DNA of 64,000 nt from Alligator mississippiensis (lineage: Eukaryota; Chordata; Crocodylia; Alligatoridae). Positions within the stretch are counted from its first letter, which is position 1. Every line of letters begins with the position of its first letter. The notes under the pieces are model-generated. The model saw nothing but the letters and a program-made list of their open reading frames with translations, made no database searches and was not told the origin of the DNA. A program made the position numbers and the translations under genes. Where the stretch lies: contig NC_081830.1 of NCBI RefSeq assembly GCF_030867095.1, forward strand, positions 34,455,832 to 34,519,831. The letters are read 5' to 3'. Of this stretch, positions 12,440 through 23,405 are shown piece after piece.

Positions 12440-12570
12440 AAGTTGCCAGGGATAAATATTCTTTTGGGTGAAACTTTTTATTGGACCAGAGGCATTGTTT
12501 GGATAAAGTTAGACAGGCTTTCAGACACAAAGCATTCTCCCACATCTTGGTTGCAATGTCCTGCTTCTGC
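12440..12570 (-). repeat. Old interspersed repeat shared by units A, B and C
   Basis: The phrase TTTTTATTGGACCAG followed by GGATAAAGTTAGACA and CTTTCA occurs here, at about 21345-21400 and, more diverged, at about 38360-38405. Reversed, it resembles the 'TTGGTCCAATAAAAG' repeat found widely in reptile genomes. Presence in all three units means it predates the duplication. Class not assigned. Confidence 0.45.
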
Positions 12571-13477
12571 ACTGTAGATAAACAGTCATGAAATTGCATA
12601 AGCTCATAGAATAGAAATGTTAACATGTCCTCCATGTGCAGGGCTCCAGGGAATGGCTCCTGGCAAAGCCTTAGAGATCACATGTGGATTCCTTTTAAAA
12701 AAGATTCTGGCAGCAGTAGGTTTTTATTGACTGTGAAACCTGGAAAGAGCTACTCATGATCATCTGCAGACAGAAAGGTGTCAGAGTGTATATCTTTCTG
12801 GTTAGTCACAGTAAGAAGAAGAAAAGAGTTCTTAGATTTTTTGTTTTTTATCATTGAAGAAGATAGATAGGTAAGGAGATCAGTAAATAGATAGTTTTCT
12901 TTGCTGACCACTAATATCTTGAAGTTGGAGACAGGCACAACAAAACCTGGGAGAAACCAATGAACTCACCAGCTCAGTAAGTTTTGTTCTATGTGTTCAA
13001 TTTAAAGAAGAAGAGAATTCCAGTTCCTGCTACTTGTGGCCTTTATCAAGTACCCAATATCAAGGAAGTGAAAATTAAACTATGCTTTTTTAACATGGGG
13101 AAATTGACACACAGGTAGAGTGATTAAAAATCACAATGAGTAAAAATCAAAATGATTGACAATCCTATTGTATACCATGTTTATCTTTCCACAACAAAGA
13201 AAATTTATTTGCAATAATTCTATTAGAGCTCCTATGAGTCTGTATATTAAAACATCAAGTTAGAGTTCAAGTGCACAGCAGTTATTAAATTTACATAGGA
13301 ATGGAACTTTTGATTGCCTTGACTCTTTTGCAAAACCAAACCATCGAAATTAAAATAAAATACTTTTAAAGACAAAGTGAAAAATCCTATGAGCATCAAG
13401 GAAACAGGCAAAATAAGTAAAAAAAGAAAATTCCCAGAAAATTAATCAAACTCCGGCAGAGGTCAGGGGGGCAGAGT

Positions 13478-13492
13478 GGGGGGGGGGGGGGG
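13478..13492. repeat. Poly(G) run of 15
   Basis: Uninterrupted G tract in the 5' flank of the unit A OR. Unit B has a G-rich stretch at the matching position (about 22350-22380), and unit C has lost it. Confidence 0.8.
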
Positions 13493-14349
13493 TTGCTGTT
13501 CTTGTTGTGTGGGTTCTTTTTTTTCCCCGAGCAGTTGTTTACTTTGTTTCTGCTGCAGTAGCTCCCCATGCATGCAGTATATAGAATTGAGCTATATTCC
13601 ATTAAATGAAATGTTATGCATATTACATATGCTTTACATAAAATATAGGTTTTATGCACACACATGCATGCATACATATATATCTATATGCCATGAATAT
13701 AGTATATAATATATATTCATATTAGCAAGTATAATTATATATACAATTGCTTTTCAATTGACTCACCCACATATGTATCACATAAAGGTAACTCTATTAT
13801 GGCATCATATACAGTATTTCATAAACAAAATTCTACTCCCCCTATTTAAACCAGATCCAATTCAAGTTCCTTGCTGAAGACTTAAACAACTTGTTAATCA
13901 TGATATGCTGCATTTCAGATCCACCTCAAATTCAGACACTTATGCTAAATAGTTATGAGCATTTATGCAGAGTGTATGAAAAGCCAGTTTTGGGAAGCAG
14001 GGGCAGGGGTGGGGAGGCAAAGGAAAAAAAACACAGAACAGAGTCAAATACACTTGTAACATTTGAGAAATTAACCTGTTCTGAAATTATGGATTTACTT
14101 ACTTTCATGATACTAAAAAAACACCTTTCATGTTCTTTCATGTTTCATTTCTTAATGAAAATGTGATATTTGGCTGACATTTCATGGGCTATGCTTATGT
14201 GTATTCCACTAATCTCACATACCTTCGCTTTGCTTTGTATTTTAATGTATTGACATTGCTCCCCTGCTTACCTTTCATTTCTACCCCAATGGACTCCAGT
14301 AATTGTGCTACAACAGTCCTCTGACAGTGTTGTGTGCCTCACGGTTCTA

Positions 14350-14520
14350 GGCATGTATTTGGTAGCCGCGTTGGTCTGAGAAAAAAAGACATGCAAAAAT
14401 CTAAAATTCCTGGATCAGAAAAGCTTACCTTTTCGTAGATCAACTGAGAAATTGGTACAATAAAAGGTATAATTTCTGAAAAAAGGAGTTCTAGAATTTT
14501 GCATTTCTCACAGTGCTAGT
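14350..14520. mobile_element. SINE-like insertion private to unit A
   Basis: About 170 bp interrupts sequence that is continuous in B (about 23135) and C (about 41300). It starts near GGTAGCCGCGTTGGTCTGAG, a phrase typical of an interspersed repeat in reptile genomes, and ends near AGTGCTAG. The flanks TTCTAG and TGCTAG suggest a short target duplication. Class is uncertain. Confidence 0.5.
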
Positions 14521-14756
14521 GTTTTTACGTTTAAGACAACCTTGAGTGGCAGAGCCATGCTATTGGCCCCACTTCGGTGCTAAGAAACTGACAAAAGATA
14601 TTTCTAAAATTCCCTTATGTAGAACCATTAAAAATAGGAATGGGAAAAACCTCAAGAAGTCATTTAATTCACACTACCTGAGCCAAAGATCTGGTGGAGC
14701 AGAAAAAATATCTGCTTACATCGTATTTTAGTCCTTTTGGTTCTCTCCCTGACTAT

Positions 14757-14779
14757 TCTTCTTGCTTTTCTCTCCACAG
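14757..14779 (+). promoter_or_regulatory. Splice acceptor of OR coding exon, unit A
   Basis: A pyrimidine tract ends TTTTCTCTCCACAG, with the AG at 14778-14779, 19 nt before the ATG. The tract and the AGTGAATCAAAGACAA leader that follows are conserved in units B and C, so this is probably the 3' end of a 5'-UTR intron. Confidence 0.72.
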
Positions 14780-14798
14780 AGTGAATCAAAGACAAGGA

Positions 14799-15725
14799 AT
14801 GACCAACCAGAGCATAGTTACTGAGTTCTTACTCCTTGGATTCTTTGAAACTTGGGAGTTGCAGATTTTGCACTTTGTGGTGTTTCTAGTGATCTATCTG
14901 GCAGCCCTGCTAGGAAATCTTCTCATTATCACTGTGGTAGCCCTTGAGCAGTGCCTTCACACTCCCATGTACTTCTTCCTACTCAACTTATCTTTCCTTG
15001 ACCTCTGCTACATCTCCACCACGGTCCCCAAGTCCATGGCTAACTCCATCACCAACAGCAGACTGATCTCTTTCTCAGGTTGTGTTGCCCAAGTCTTTCT
15101 CGTTGTCACCTTGGCAGCTGCAGAGCTGGCTTTTCTCTCGGTGATGGCATATGACCGCTATGTTGCAGTCTGCCTTCCTTTACATTACAGGATAATCATG
15201 AACAGAGATGCCTGTGTCCAGATGGCTGGTTGCTGTTGGTTCATCAGTTTGTTGTACTCCATGTTGCACACTGGGAACACTTTCAGGCTGCATTTCTGCC
15301 AGTCCAATATTATTGGCCAGTTCTTCTGTGATATCCCACAATTACTGAAGATCTCCTGTTCCAATACACAGCCTAATGATATTTTGATGTTTGTCCTAGT
15401 GGCTGTTCTAGGAGCAGCCTGCTTGGCTTTAATAGTGGTGTCCTACAGCCACATCTTTTTGATTGTGCTGCAAATCCCCTCCACCCAAGGGAAGCATAAA
15501 GCTTTCTCCACATGCGTTCCACATCTCACTGTGTTCTGTTTATTTTTTGGAACTGCTACGTTTACATACACACAGCCAAGGTCAGCTTCCTCCTTGACTA
15601 AGGACCTCCTGGCTGCAGTTCTCTATTCTGTAATCCCCCCAGTCCTGAATCCCATCATTTACAGCCTGAGAAACAAGGAGATAAAAGAGGCTCTGAGCAA
15701 ATTACTAGGCAGGTCCTTTTTTTAA
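14799..15725 (+). CDS. Olfactory receptor, OR14-like (intact, 308 aa)
   Basis: G-protein-coupled odorant receptor of the olfactory neuron membrane, expected to signal through Golf; ligand unknown. The ATG at 14799 is chosen over an in-frame upstream ATG at 14694 because it follows the splice acceptor and begins the usual MTNQSIVTEF N-terminus (N3 glycosylation site). Motifs: GN at 39-40 (TM1), PMYFFL 56-61 (TM2), C95 and C177 for the loop disulfide, MAYDRYVAVC 116-125, SY 215-216 (TM5), KAFSTC 234-239 (TM6), PVLNPIIYSL 281-290 (TM7) and a short basic tail. Length is normal for the family. No lesion is visible. ELQILHF in the N-terminal part and overall text point to family 14 (the gamma-c type expanded in birds and crocodilians). 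It lies in the same orientation as the paralogs in units B and C. Confidence 0.94.
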   Translation: MTNQSIVTEFLLLGFFETWELQILHFVVFLVIYLAALLGNLLIITVVALEQCLHTPMYFFLLNLSFLDLCYISTTVPKSMANSITNSRLISFSGCVAQVFLVVTLAAAELAFLSVMAYDRYVAVCLPLHYRIIMNRDACVQMAGCCWFISLLYSMLHTGNTFRLHFCQSNIIGQFFCDIPQLLKISCSNTQPNDILMFVLVAVLGAACLALIVVSYSHIFLIVLQIPSTQGKHKAFSTCVPHLTVFCLFFGTATFTYTQPRSASSLTKDLLAAVLYSVIPPVLNPIIYSLRNKEIKEALSKLLGRSFF

Positions 15726-17530
15726 CCAAAGAAATTAAATCTTCTCCTTTATGTGTTAACACGGTGAGGTAGGACTGCCAATGCTAGAACCTATTTTTCG
15801 TTTCATAACTAGAATACACCTGTTCCCATGTTAGAAAGACTTTGCTTGACTACCAACCTCTTATTCTAATAATCAGCGTATGGGGACATTCACCTATGCC
15901 ATTTTAAGCTTCATTTAAACTTTCGTGGTTTTATACGTTTCTAAAGATTTGCAGTGAGAAGCATACCAGTGCCATTTCTTTAATGGTGTTGCATTTAATT
16001 TACACTTTCTCTTGAATGAGACAAGACATTGAATTTACTTTAACTTCTGGCAGTGCCCATACTGAATACAAACGGAGCTAGTAAAAATAGATTTCAATAT
16101 ATATTTTTAAGAAGAAAAGGACAAATGGTTTGATAAAAGTTTTCAGAAAAAATACTTTTTTGTATCTTTGTAATAGGAGTTTCAGTACAGAGGAATCATA
16201 CTTTTATTCAAGAATATTTCCGTGTCTCAGGTCCCTGCTGTGCCATTCTTTAAAATGTTACAAGCTGCAGTCCAAAGAGCAATTCACCCCAGACACAGGT
16301 CCCAAAAAAGGCCTACTTGTCATATCCATACTAATACAATTCAAGATGTATGGCTCAGGTGGGATTGAAATGGGCTATAGGCCCTGATCCTCTCCATGTT
16401 TTAAAGCCCCATGAAGAGATAGTTGCTCATGTTTATAAATTAGTGGCAAAACATTGGTTGAAAGGGGAGTTGCATAACCTACTGCCAATGTACCAATGAA
16501 CCCACTCCAGAAAAATTACTTTAAACCTTGAAATATTTCTTGTGTTTCAAAAAACCCCTCACCTGCTGTTTTCCTAACTTTATTGTGATTTTTAAAAGTT
16601 AGTTTCCTGTCCTTGTGATTTTGATTACATTGGAGGCAAGTATAATAACATAAATCCCAGTTGGTATAAGCCAGGATATAAATAAAAAGAAATAACATTT
16701 CTGTTGTCAAATCTCTTCTTTTTAAATCCTTCTCTTGATTTTCTAGAATCTGACAGGATTGATCTCATTTGGAGTTAGTACTACTGAATGGAGTGCTACA
16801 ACTTTTAAACAAATAAGCACCTTTGATATCAATATAATTTGTAAGCAGCTTCTGTACTCTTCTTCCTTTCTTTTTCCATGAGAGAAGGTGTAGGAAAAGA
16901 TTTTTAAAGGCAGAAAAGGGATTTAAGAGCCCTGTTCCCATAAAAAAAGAAAAATGGAAGCTGTTATCTGCCAACTCTAAATAGACTTTTGGTAGTATCT
17001 CTTGAATCTTATTTCATGTACTAGGGATACAAATTGTAGTGATCAGCCAACCCTTGACTAACTCAGCCAATGTCAGGGGGCAAACCTAATTTCTTTTGAG
17101 ACACTTCAGGATGAATGCTATATCCCCCTGCTGTGGGTGTGCAAAGTGCAGCTTCTCATTAACTCTGAGTTACTGCTCTAAAAGGAAGGACTTATACTAT
17201 AACCCCATAAAGGTGTGTAAGTGCCCCCATGATAGAAATAGGGAGGTGTTTAAATATCCATGGAAGATTGCCACTTGGCCTTATCATCCACCAGATCCAT
17301 TCCTGGGTTTTAGGAATTGGGTGTCTCAGGTGAAGTGTTTGGCATGTGTTGTAGTTTCTGGCCCAGAGCATTTAGAAACATCACTTTCTTTTCCCCACTG
17401 CAGAAGTCAAAAAGTGATTAACTTCTGAGAACTACTTATTTGGATTGGTTTTATGAAGGTCACTAATTGACCAAATCCTATTTCACCTTAATTCACTTAC
17501 ATGGCATTTGTGTAGCCACCTAAGTAGAAT
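15726..17530. other. 3' flank of unit A OR, homologous to unit B
   Basis: No gene. It aligns throughout with about 24342-26715 of unit B (for example TTTCAATATA / AGAAAAGG near 16100 and AATTTATTGTGAT-like text near 16590). Unit C keeps only the first part, to about 43164. The shared sequence is AT-rich. Confidence 0.65.
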
Positions 17531-17659
17531 TTGGGGCACTTATGTAGCTCCTCCCCTTTATGCTCATCGTGGAAGAGTGGAATTGCTTAGGAACACACAT
17601 ACCCTACCAAAGAACTCTGGACAGGTAGACTGCAAAGTTATCTCCTAATATCCTTGTGG

Positions 17660-18110
17660 TTTTCACACTTACCCAGGGAAATGATGTCTCAGATTTTATG
17701 CTCCCACTGACCCAGACATGAGTCAAACCTGCTCTAACTATCCAACGGTAGGCTGGGCCTGACCACCATTCTCTTGAAGTTGACCCAGTGAGTAACCAGG
17801 AGAGGAAGATGCATGAGGCCAGGGTGAGTAGGGTAAGTTAGATAGAGATTGGTTTAGTGAGATGGATGTTTCCACAGAAGGAACGGGGGCAAGGGTTTTA
17901 GGCCCCCATATCCCCCCCTCTTGGGTGCCCAGTGGATTAGTTTCAACACAAGAAAATGGAGGACGCTCTGGGAAATGCCTAAACCTTGAGCAGAGTGCAA
18001 ACTTGGGCCTGATCTGCCCAGAGCCATCCTGGTGTGCAGGAAGGTTCCCCATTCTCCTCGCAGATACTAATGAAGATGCAGGCAACAGCCACAAAGCTGG
18101 GAAAATTCCT
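17660..18110 (+). repeat. Spacer block X, copy 1
   Basis: This runs from TTTTCACACTTACCCAGGG through GCCCAGTGGATTAGTTTCAA to CACAAAGCTGGG. It is a clear paralog of 32025-33835 (TTTTCACACCTACCCAGGG ... CACACAGCTGAG), where a CR1 interrupts it after GTCAAACCTGC. It therefore provides the empty site for that CR1. No coding potential is recognised. Confidence 0.8.
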
Positions 18111-19379
18111 CAACCTGATCTCAAGTCAGGCCCCCAGGGTGCTCCAGCATGCCTTCAGATGCACAAAGGTGCAGTCCACCACCAACATCCAGCATCTGCT
18201 AAGACAATAATTAACACACTCCTTCCTGGGGGCCAGTCAGCTGGTATATGGCTTTGTGTAGCCCCAAACACACTGAGTGCTGCTTTTCTTAGACTGTGAA
18301 TTTATTAATCCAAATATTCAACTTAATTTGTCCCACCAAAGGATACCAATTTGTTTGACCCAAATCAATCAATCAAAATGGTGAATTTATTTTCTTAATT
18401 AATTAATGAAAGGTTCCGTGGTCTAAGTGTTTCTTGGATTCACAAGTTGGAACTGATACAAATTAACCAGTTTATTAATCAGGTAAGTAGTAGTAAGGTA
18501 ACAAACAATTACAAGAACACTTAACACAACTACACAACTGTTATATATTTATTTGATAAGGAATCAATCAATGGCGAAGGGCTTTTATTATACAGCAGTG
18601 CAGTGCCAGTCCTGGTGGCCTCTCTGGAGGAAGAAACCCCTTTCTTTCCTCAGAAAGAAGGCCCCTTGGGAAGGGTGATACTCACTAAGGCTGTGTTAAC
18701 TGCTACTTGCTGTACAAAGCATACCCGGGGGAAAGGTCTGGGGAGCCGACTCAGTCACAGCCGCACTCCACAGAGATCAATGGTGAGGGGAGCCCATGAG
18801 GTCTTGAACAATTCACTCAGGGTCCAAGGTATGATGCTGCTGGTCCAGCTGCTCACTCTCTCTCTCTCTGTACACAGCAACAGCACCTCAAACAAGCAAC
18901 CATGTAACAGCACCCACAACCCACAAGGCCTCTTCCATTCACAAAGCCTCAATCACTCCTGCCAGACCAAAGTATTCAAGCACTCACACCCTCAAGCCCA
19001 GTCATGAACAATCCTACACTCACGTGCACACTCATGCTCCCAGTCATGCGCTGAGTGTTGGTCACAGTGACTTTTACATAGCTGATGCACATGGCACCTG
19101 CCCTCACTGCACTCGCTACTCAAACAGGTAGGCTACTAGGGCATTCCAGCCTCTTGCCCATGCACACTACAACTAAGGTTATCTATAGTTCACTCCTTGA
19201 CCTAGTTTTCCATGCTTATGTGCAGCTATGGTACAGGCTTGTGACTTCATTGACTCAGGCCCTATTTCTGGCCCTACACTTTGAAGAGAAGGAGCCAGAC
19301 AGGCTGAGCCAGACCAATGCCTCAGTTGAAGTTTCTGCACTTTCTTCCTGGCTCTGGGGAAGGGGCAAAGGCATCCCAT
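18111..19379. other. A/B spacer, no gene
   Basis: Contains a short CT run (about 18858-18872) and sequence without recognised homology. No match to the corresponding B/C spacer was seen beyond block X, so one or both have been rearranged. Confidence 0.4.
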
Positions 19380-20255
19380 GTGGGTTCAGAGGGGTTGGGG
19401 GGCCACAGTTGTGTAGGCAGGGCTCTTTGAAGCCTGATGGCTGAGGTGCCAGTGTCTTAGCTTCCATCTCCCAGCCCTTCCAGCCTAGGACTTGAAAACA
19501 GGAGCAGGGGAAGAAAGACAGTCATTCAATTAAAGCTGCCTGAGCAAATTTTACCCAGCATGCTCCATACCTGTGGATTTCATCCCAGCCCTCCCCACCT
19601 CCACTCTGAGCCCTGACCCTCCACCTTTGTTGGGACCACTGTCAGCCTCCCCGCAAAACACCTCCTTTCCCCACTAGTACCAGCCCCCCTGGGGCAGCAT
19701 GACCCCTGCCAACCAATGCCTCAGTCCTTCCTCTGACCCAATCGTAAATCATTACCACAAGACTTTTAATATTTTCATTTTATGTTTTAAATTAAATTAT
19801 TTCTTCCATGTAGCTTCACTGGCTGAGTCCCTGGGTTTCACCACAGCCTTAGTCCCCTCTGCCTCTCTACCTCCAGCTCCATGCTCCATCTACTTCTTTG
19901 CTATCCAACTGGTTTCTATATCCAAAGTCATGTAAAATGGTTACATCTGGAAAGTCACAGTTTTGAAATCAGAGGTGGCATTAAGACTTAACATGTGATT
20001 GCTCAATGTTCATTCTAATATTAACATTACTCACTGAACTGGGATCAGGACTGGGATTGGGTTGGTGGCTCAGGCTCCAGTGGTGTTGATGCCAGCTTTG
20101 CCTTACCTCCTGACCCCACTGGCTCTTGACAGCATAGGAGGATGGGAGGGAATTGGCCCCTGGCTGAGCAGTGGTCTTCCTTCCCCTCTTTAGGAAAAGG
20201 CTATTAGAAAATACGGAACTCATTTTGGAGCAGGCACTTAAGTTTGGCCAGGTTC

Positions 20256-20285
20256 TATAATTACAAATTATAATTTGTAATTATA
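20256..20285. repeat. 30-bp perfect AT palindrome
   Basis: Positions 20256-20270 are the exact reverse complement of 20271-20285. It sits in about 53 bp that is absent from unit C at 36080, where GGCCAGG joins CTTTTGAAATTAC directly; in B the insert is bounded by CCAGG and ACAGG. Confidence 0.85.
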
Positions 20286-20649
20286 ATTTGAAATTATAAT
20301 TACAGGCTTTTGAAATTACAAATGCCAGGCTGCAGTGACTGGACAGCAAGGTACATGAACTGGACAGATTACAGAATCACAGAAGCCCGAGGTAGTGCAC
20401 AAACCATATAGAGAAGAGACCTACATTTCTTGCAAATTACTTCCCAAAATGCTGGACAGTGCATGGTTTTGTGGCCTTTTCCTCCCACCCTGAGCATAAG
20501 CTTCCAGAAGAGACAAGAAACCCCTGTCCTCTCTTGTTAATTGTATGTGTGTAATAGCCAGAACCAGAGGGATTAATAAGCAATAATATTACTTTGAGAA
20601 ATTAGCATTACTCTGCCCAAGCTCAACCCCTTGGTTTTTTATTTCTTGT

Positions 20650-20741
20650 ATCATAGTATCATAGTAGCTAGGGTCAGGAGGGACCTGAACAGATCATCTA
20701 GCCTGACCCCCTGCCTCCAACAGGAATGAATGCTTGGATTC
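20650..20741 (-). mobile_element. CR1 LINE, short 3' tail
   Basis: Antisense tail TATCATAGTATCATAGTAGC followed by the CR1 3' UTR (GGGACCTGAACAGATCATC). Only about 90 bp is present. It belongs to the subfamily of the outer CR1 at 26834. Confidence 0.82.
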
Positions 20742-23362
20742 CTTGGAATGTGCTAATTGTATTAGGTGGTCAGATCTTGTTATGGCTGACCTTTAAAAAA
20801 CCTGTTAGATCAGCTAATCTTGTAGTTTGCTTATTTTGGGGCCCAGTCAATCCCGTGATCAGTACAAACAGTTAGATTCAACACTTAGGTTAAATTGTAA
20901 CAGACAAATTCCACTTGCGGGTTGCAAACTTGCAAGCGTTGCATTAGCTAATCTTAACTGCTAGACAATTGCCTGGATGTCTCCAAGAGCATATATTTAT
21001 TACTCATGATAGTAACCCCTCTGGTTCTGGCCACCACATGCTTCCCATTCCCTTTGTCCCCAGTCAAGGCACTGCTAGGGCCAGTTTTCCCCACCCTGTC
21101 TCTTGGGGCCCAAACTGTGGGACCTCCATTCTTCTTGCTCCTGAGAAGACTCCCCAGAGCCAGACATGACAACCCAATGGGGAATGGGTGCCAGCCTCTC
21201 TCAACTAGCTTATATAACAATTTGGAGAGCTCTAAAAGCTGTCTGCAGACCCACCTGTGACTCACTGGAGAACCAGCAACAGTAGAAGTGGAGAAATGTC
21301 CCCGGAAATTGTAAGGGGCAAGGATTCATTGGGGTGATGCTTTTTATTGGACCAGTTTCATTGCTGGGATAAAGTTGGATAAACTTTCAAATACAAAGCA
21401 ATCTGCATTATCCTGGTTACAATATCCTGCTTCTGTGCTCTTGCTTAACAGACATGAATTGCATAAACTCACAGAATAGAAGTGTTAACAAGTCCTCCAT
21501 GTGCAGGGCTCCAGGGAATGACTCCTGGCAAGGCCTTAGAGATCACATGTGTTTATGTCTTGTTTTGTTTTGTTGTTTTTTTGGTTTTTTTTTTCTGGCA
21601 GCAATACTTTTCAACTGCCTGTTAAACCTGGAAAGAACTACTTGTGATCATCTGCAGATGGGAATGTGTCAGAGTTTATTTTTTTCTGCTTAGCCTCACT
21701 AAGAAGAAGAAAAGAGTTCTTTTAGATTTTGTGCTTTTGCCATCAAAGGAATTACGTAGGGAGGTCAGTAAATAGTTAGCTTTCTCTGATGATCAATAAT
21801 ATCTTCAAGTTGGAGACAAGCACGGTAATCCTTGAAGGCACCAACAACCTCACCAACACAGTAAGTCCTGTTCTTTTGATAACTTTTAAGAGGAAGATTA
21901 CTGTAGTTCCCACTACCTCTGTGCTTTACATGTGTATCACATTTCAAGGTGGTAAAACTGTCTGTGCCTCATGTTCCCTGTGTTAAAAAACATAGTTTAA
22001 AACTGATTAAAGATCATGATGATTGAAAATCAGAATTTTATAACCTCTTTATATATCCACAATGAAGAAAATTAATTTATTTGCAATGATTCCAATGGAG
22101 GCCTTCTCACTCTGTATGTTAAAATATCAAGTTTGGATTTACAAAGACATCTAAGGATTCAAATGCCCATCAGTTATTAAATGTCAATAAGAATGGAACT
22201 TCTGATTCCCTTTACACTTCTGCAAAGCAAACCACCAAATTCAAATAAAATATTTTAAGAAAAAGTGAAGTAACATATAAGTACACAGAATATAGGCAAG
22301 ATACATTAAAAAATCAAAACAAAACAAAGTCAAACTCCAGTAGTAGAGTGTTGGGGGGGACGGGGAAAGAGGGAGGGGGAGGGGCAGAATGGGAGGTTAT
22401 TTTTTGTTGTTATTGTCTGTTTTTTAAAGTTTTTTTTAAGGGTTTATTTGTTTGTTTTGTTTCTGCTATTATAACTCCCAGGTCATGCAATACAGAATTG
22501 AGCTATTCTCCATCAAAAGAAAAGATTGCATACATATAACTTATGCTTTACATAAAACTTATGATTTATGCACACATGGATATCCCTATAAGCAATTAAT
22601 CTATTATATAATATATGTCTATATTACAAAATATAATAATGTTATATGTAATTGATTTTGTAACCATTCACCTTGCTTTTTACAACATAAATTTAACTCT
22701 ATTATGGTTTCATGTAAAGAATTATATTCCCCCTATTGAAACCAGATCTAGTTCAAGTTCCTAGCTGAAGACTTAATCAACTTGTCAATCATGGTATGCT
22801 GCATTTCAGACCTACTTCCAATTCAGACATTTATGTTCAATAGTTGTTAGCGCTTATACAGAATGTACGAATGGCTAGTTTTAGAAATGGAAGAAAAAAG
22901 AAAAATAACAAAAAACCCACAGACTCACCTAAATTTGTAACCTGTGTGAAATTAATCTGCTCTGAAGATACAGATGTGTGAATTTGTATCCTTCTGATCT
23001 CACTTACCTTCACTTTACTTTGTATTCTCATAGTCTGACATTGCTCCCCTACTTATTTTTAGGTTTGTACCTCCAGCATCCAGCACTCATGTTAGACAAT
23101 GATGCTACACTGTTGTGTTCCTCGCAATTATAGTGTATTTACCTTGAAGACAAATTTCAGTGGCAGAGCTGTTATTAGCCTCCCTTGGAGCTAAGAGATT
23201 AACAAAACATATTTCTAAAATTTCCCTATGTAGAACCATAAGAAATAGGAATGGGAATAACTTCAGGAAGTCATTTAATTCACCCTACCTGAACCGAAGA
23301 TCTTGTGGAGCAGAATGTCTTATTTCATTTTATTTTATTCTTTCTGGTTGTCTTCCTGACCT

Positions 23363-23386
23363 TTCTCCGTGCTTTTCTCTCCACAG
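23363..23386 (+). promoter_or_regulatory. Splice acceptor of OR coding exon, unit B
   Basis: TTTTCTCTCCACAG with the AG at 23385-23386, 19 nt before the ATG and followed by the same AGTGAATCAAAGACAA leader as units A and C. Confidence 0.72.
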
Positions 23387-23405
23387 AGTGAATCAAAGAC
23401 AAGGA

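Larger units (their letters stand above)
7430..17530 (+). repeat. Tandem segmental-duplication unit A (OR14-like)
   Basis: First of three paralogous units. Shared sequence starts near the GGCCACAGTTG / CAGGGCTCTTTG segment (also at about 19405 in B and in diverged form at about 35095 in C). It then covers the Harbinger region, the segment from about 12125, the OR gene and its 3' flank to about 17530. Sequence private to A includes about 7632-9135, 10745-12125 (with a CR1) and 14350-14520. The aligned order of blocks in A, B and C shows duplication of a unit of roughly 8-10 kb rather than independent insertion of genes. Confidence 0.8.

Noticed and set aside
14694..14798. N-terminal extension of the unit A OR from the upstream ATG
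   Set aside because: The extension crosses a strong conserved splice acceptor and is not OR-like; the same holds for 23160-23405 and 41540-41557.
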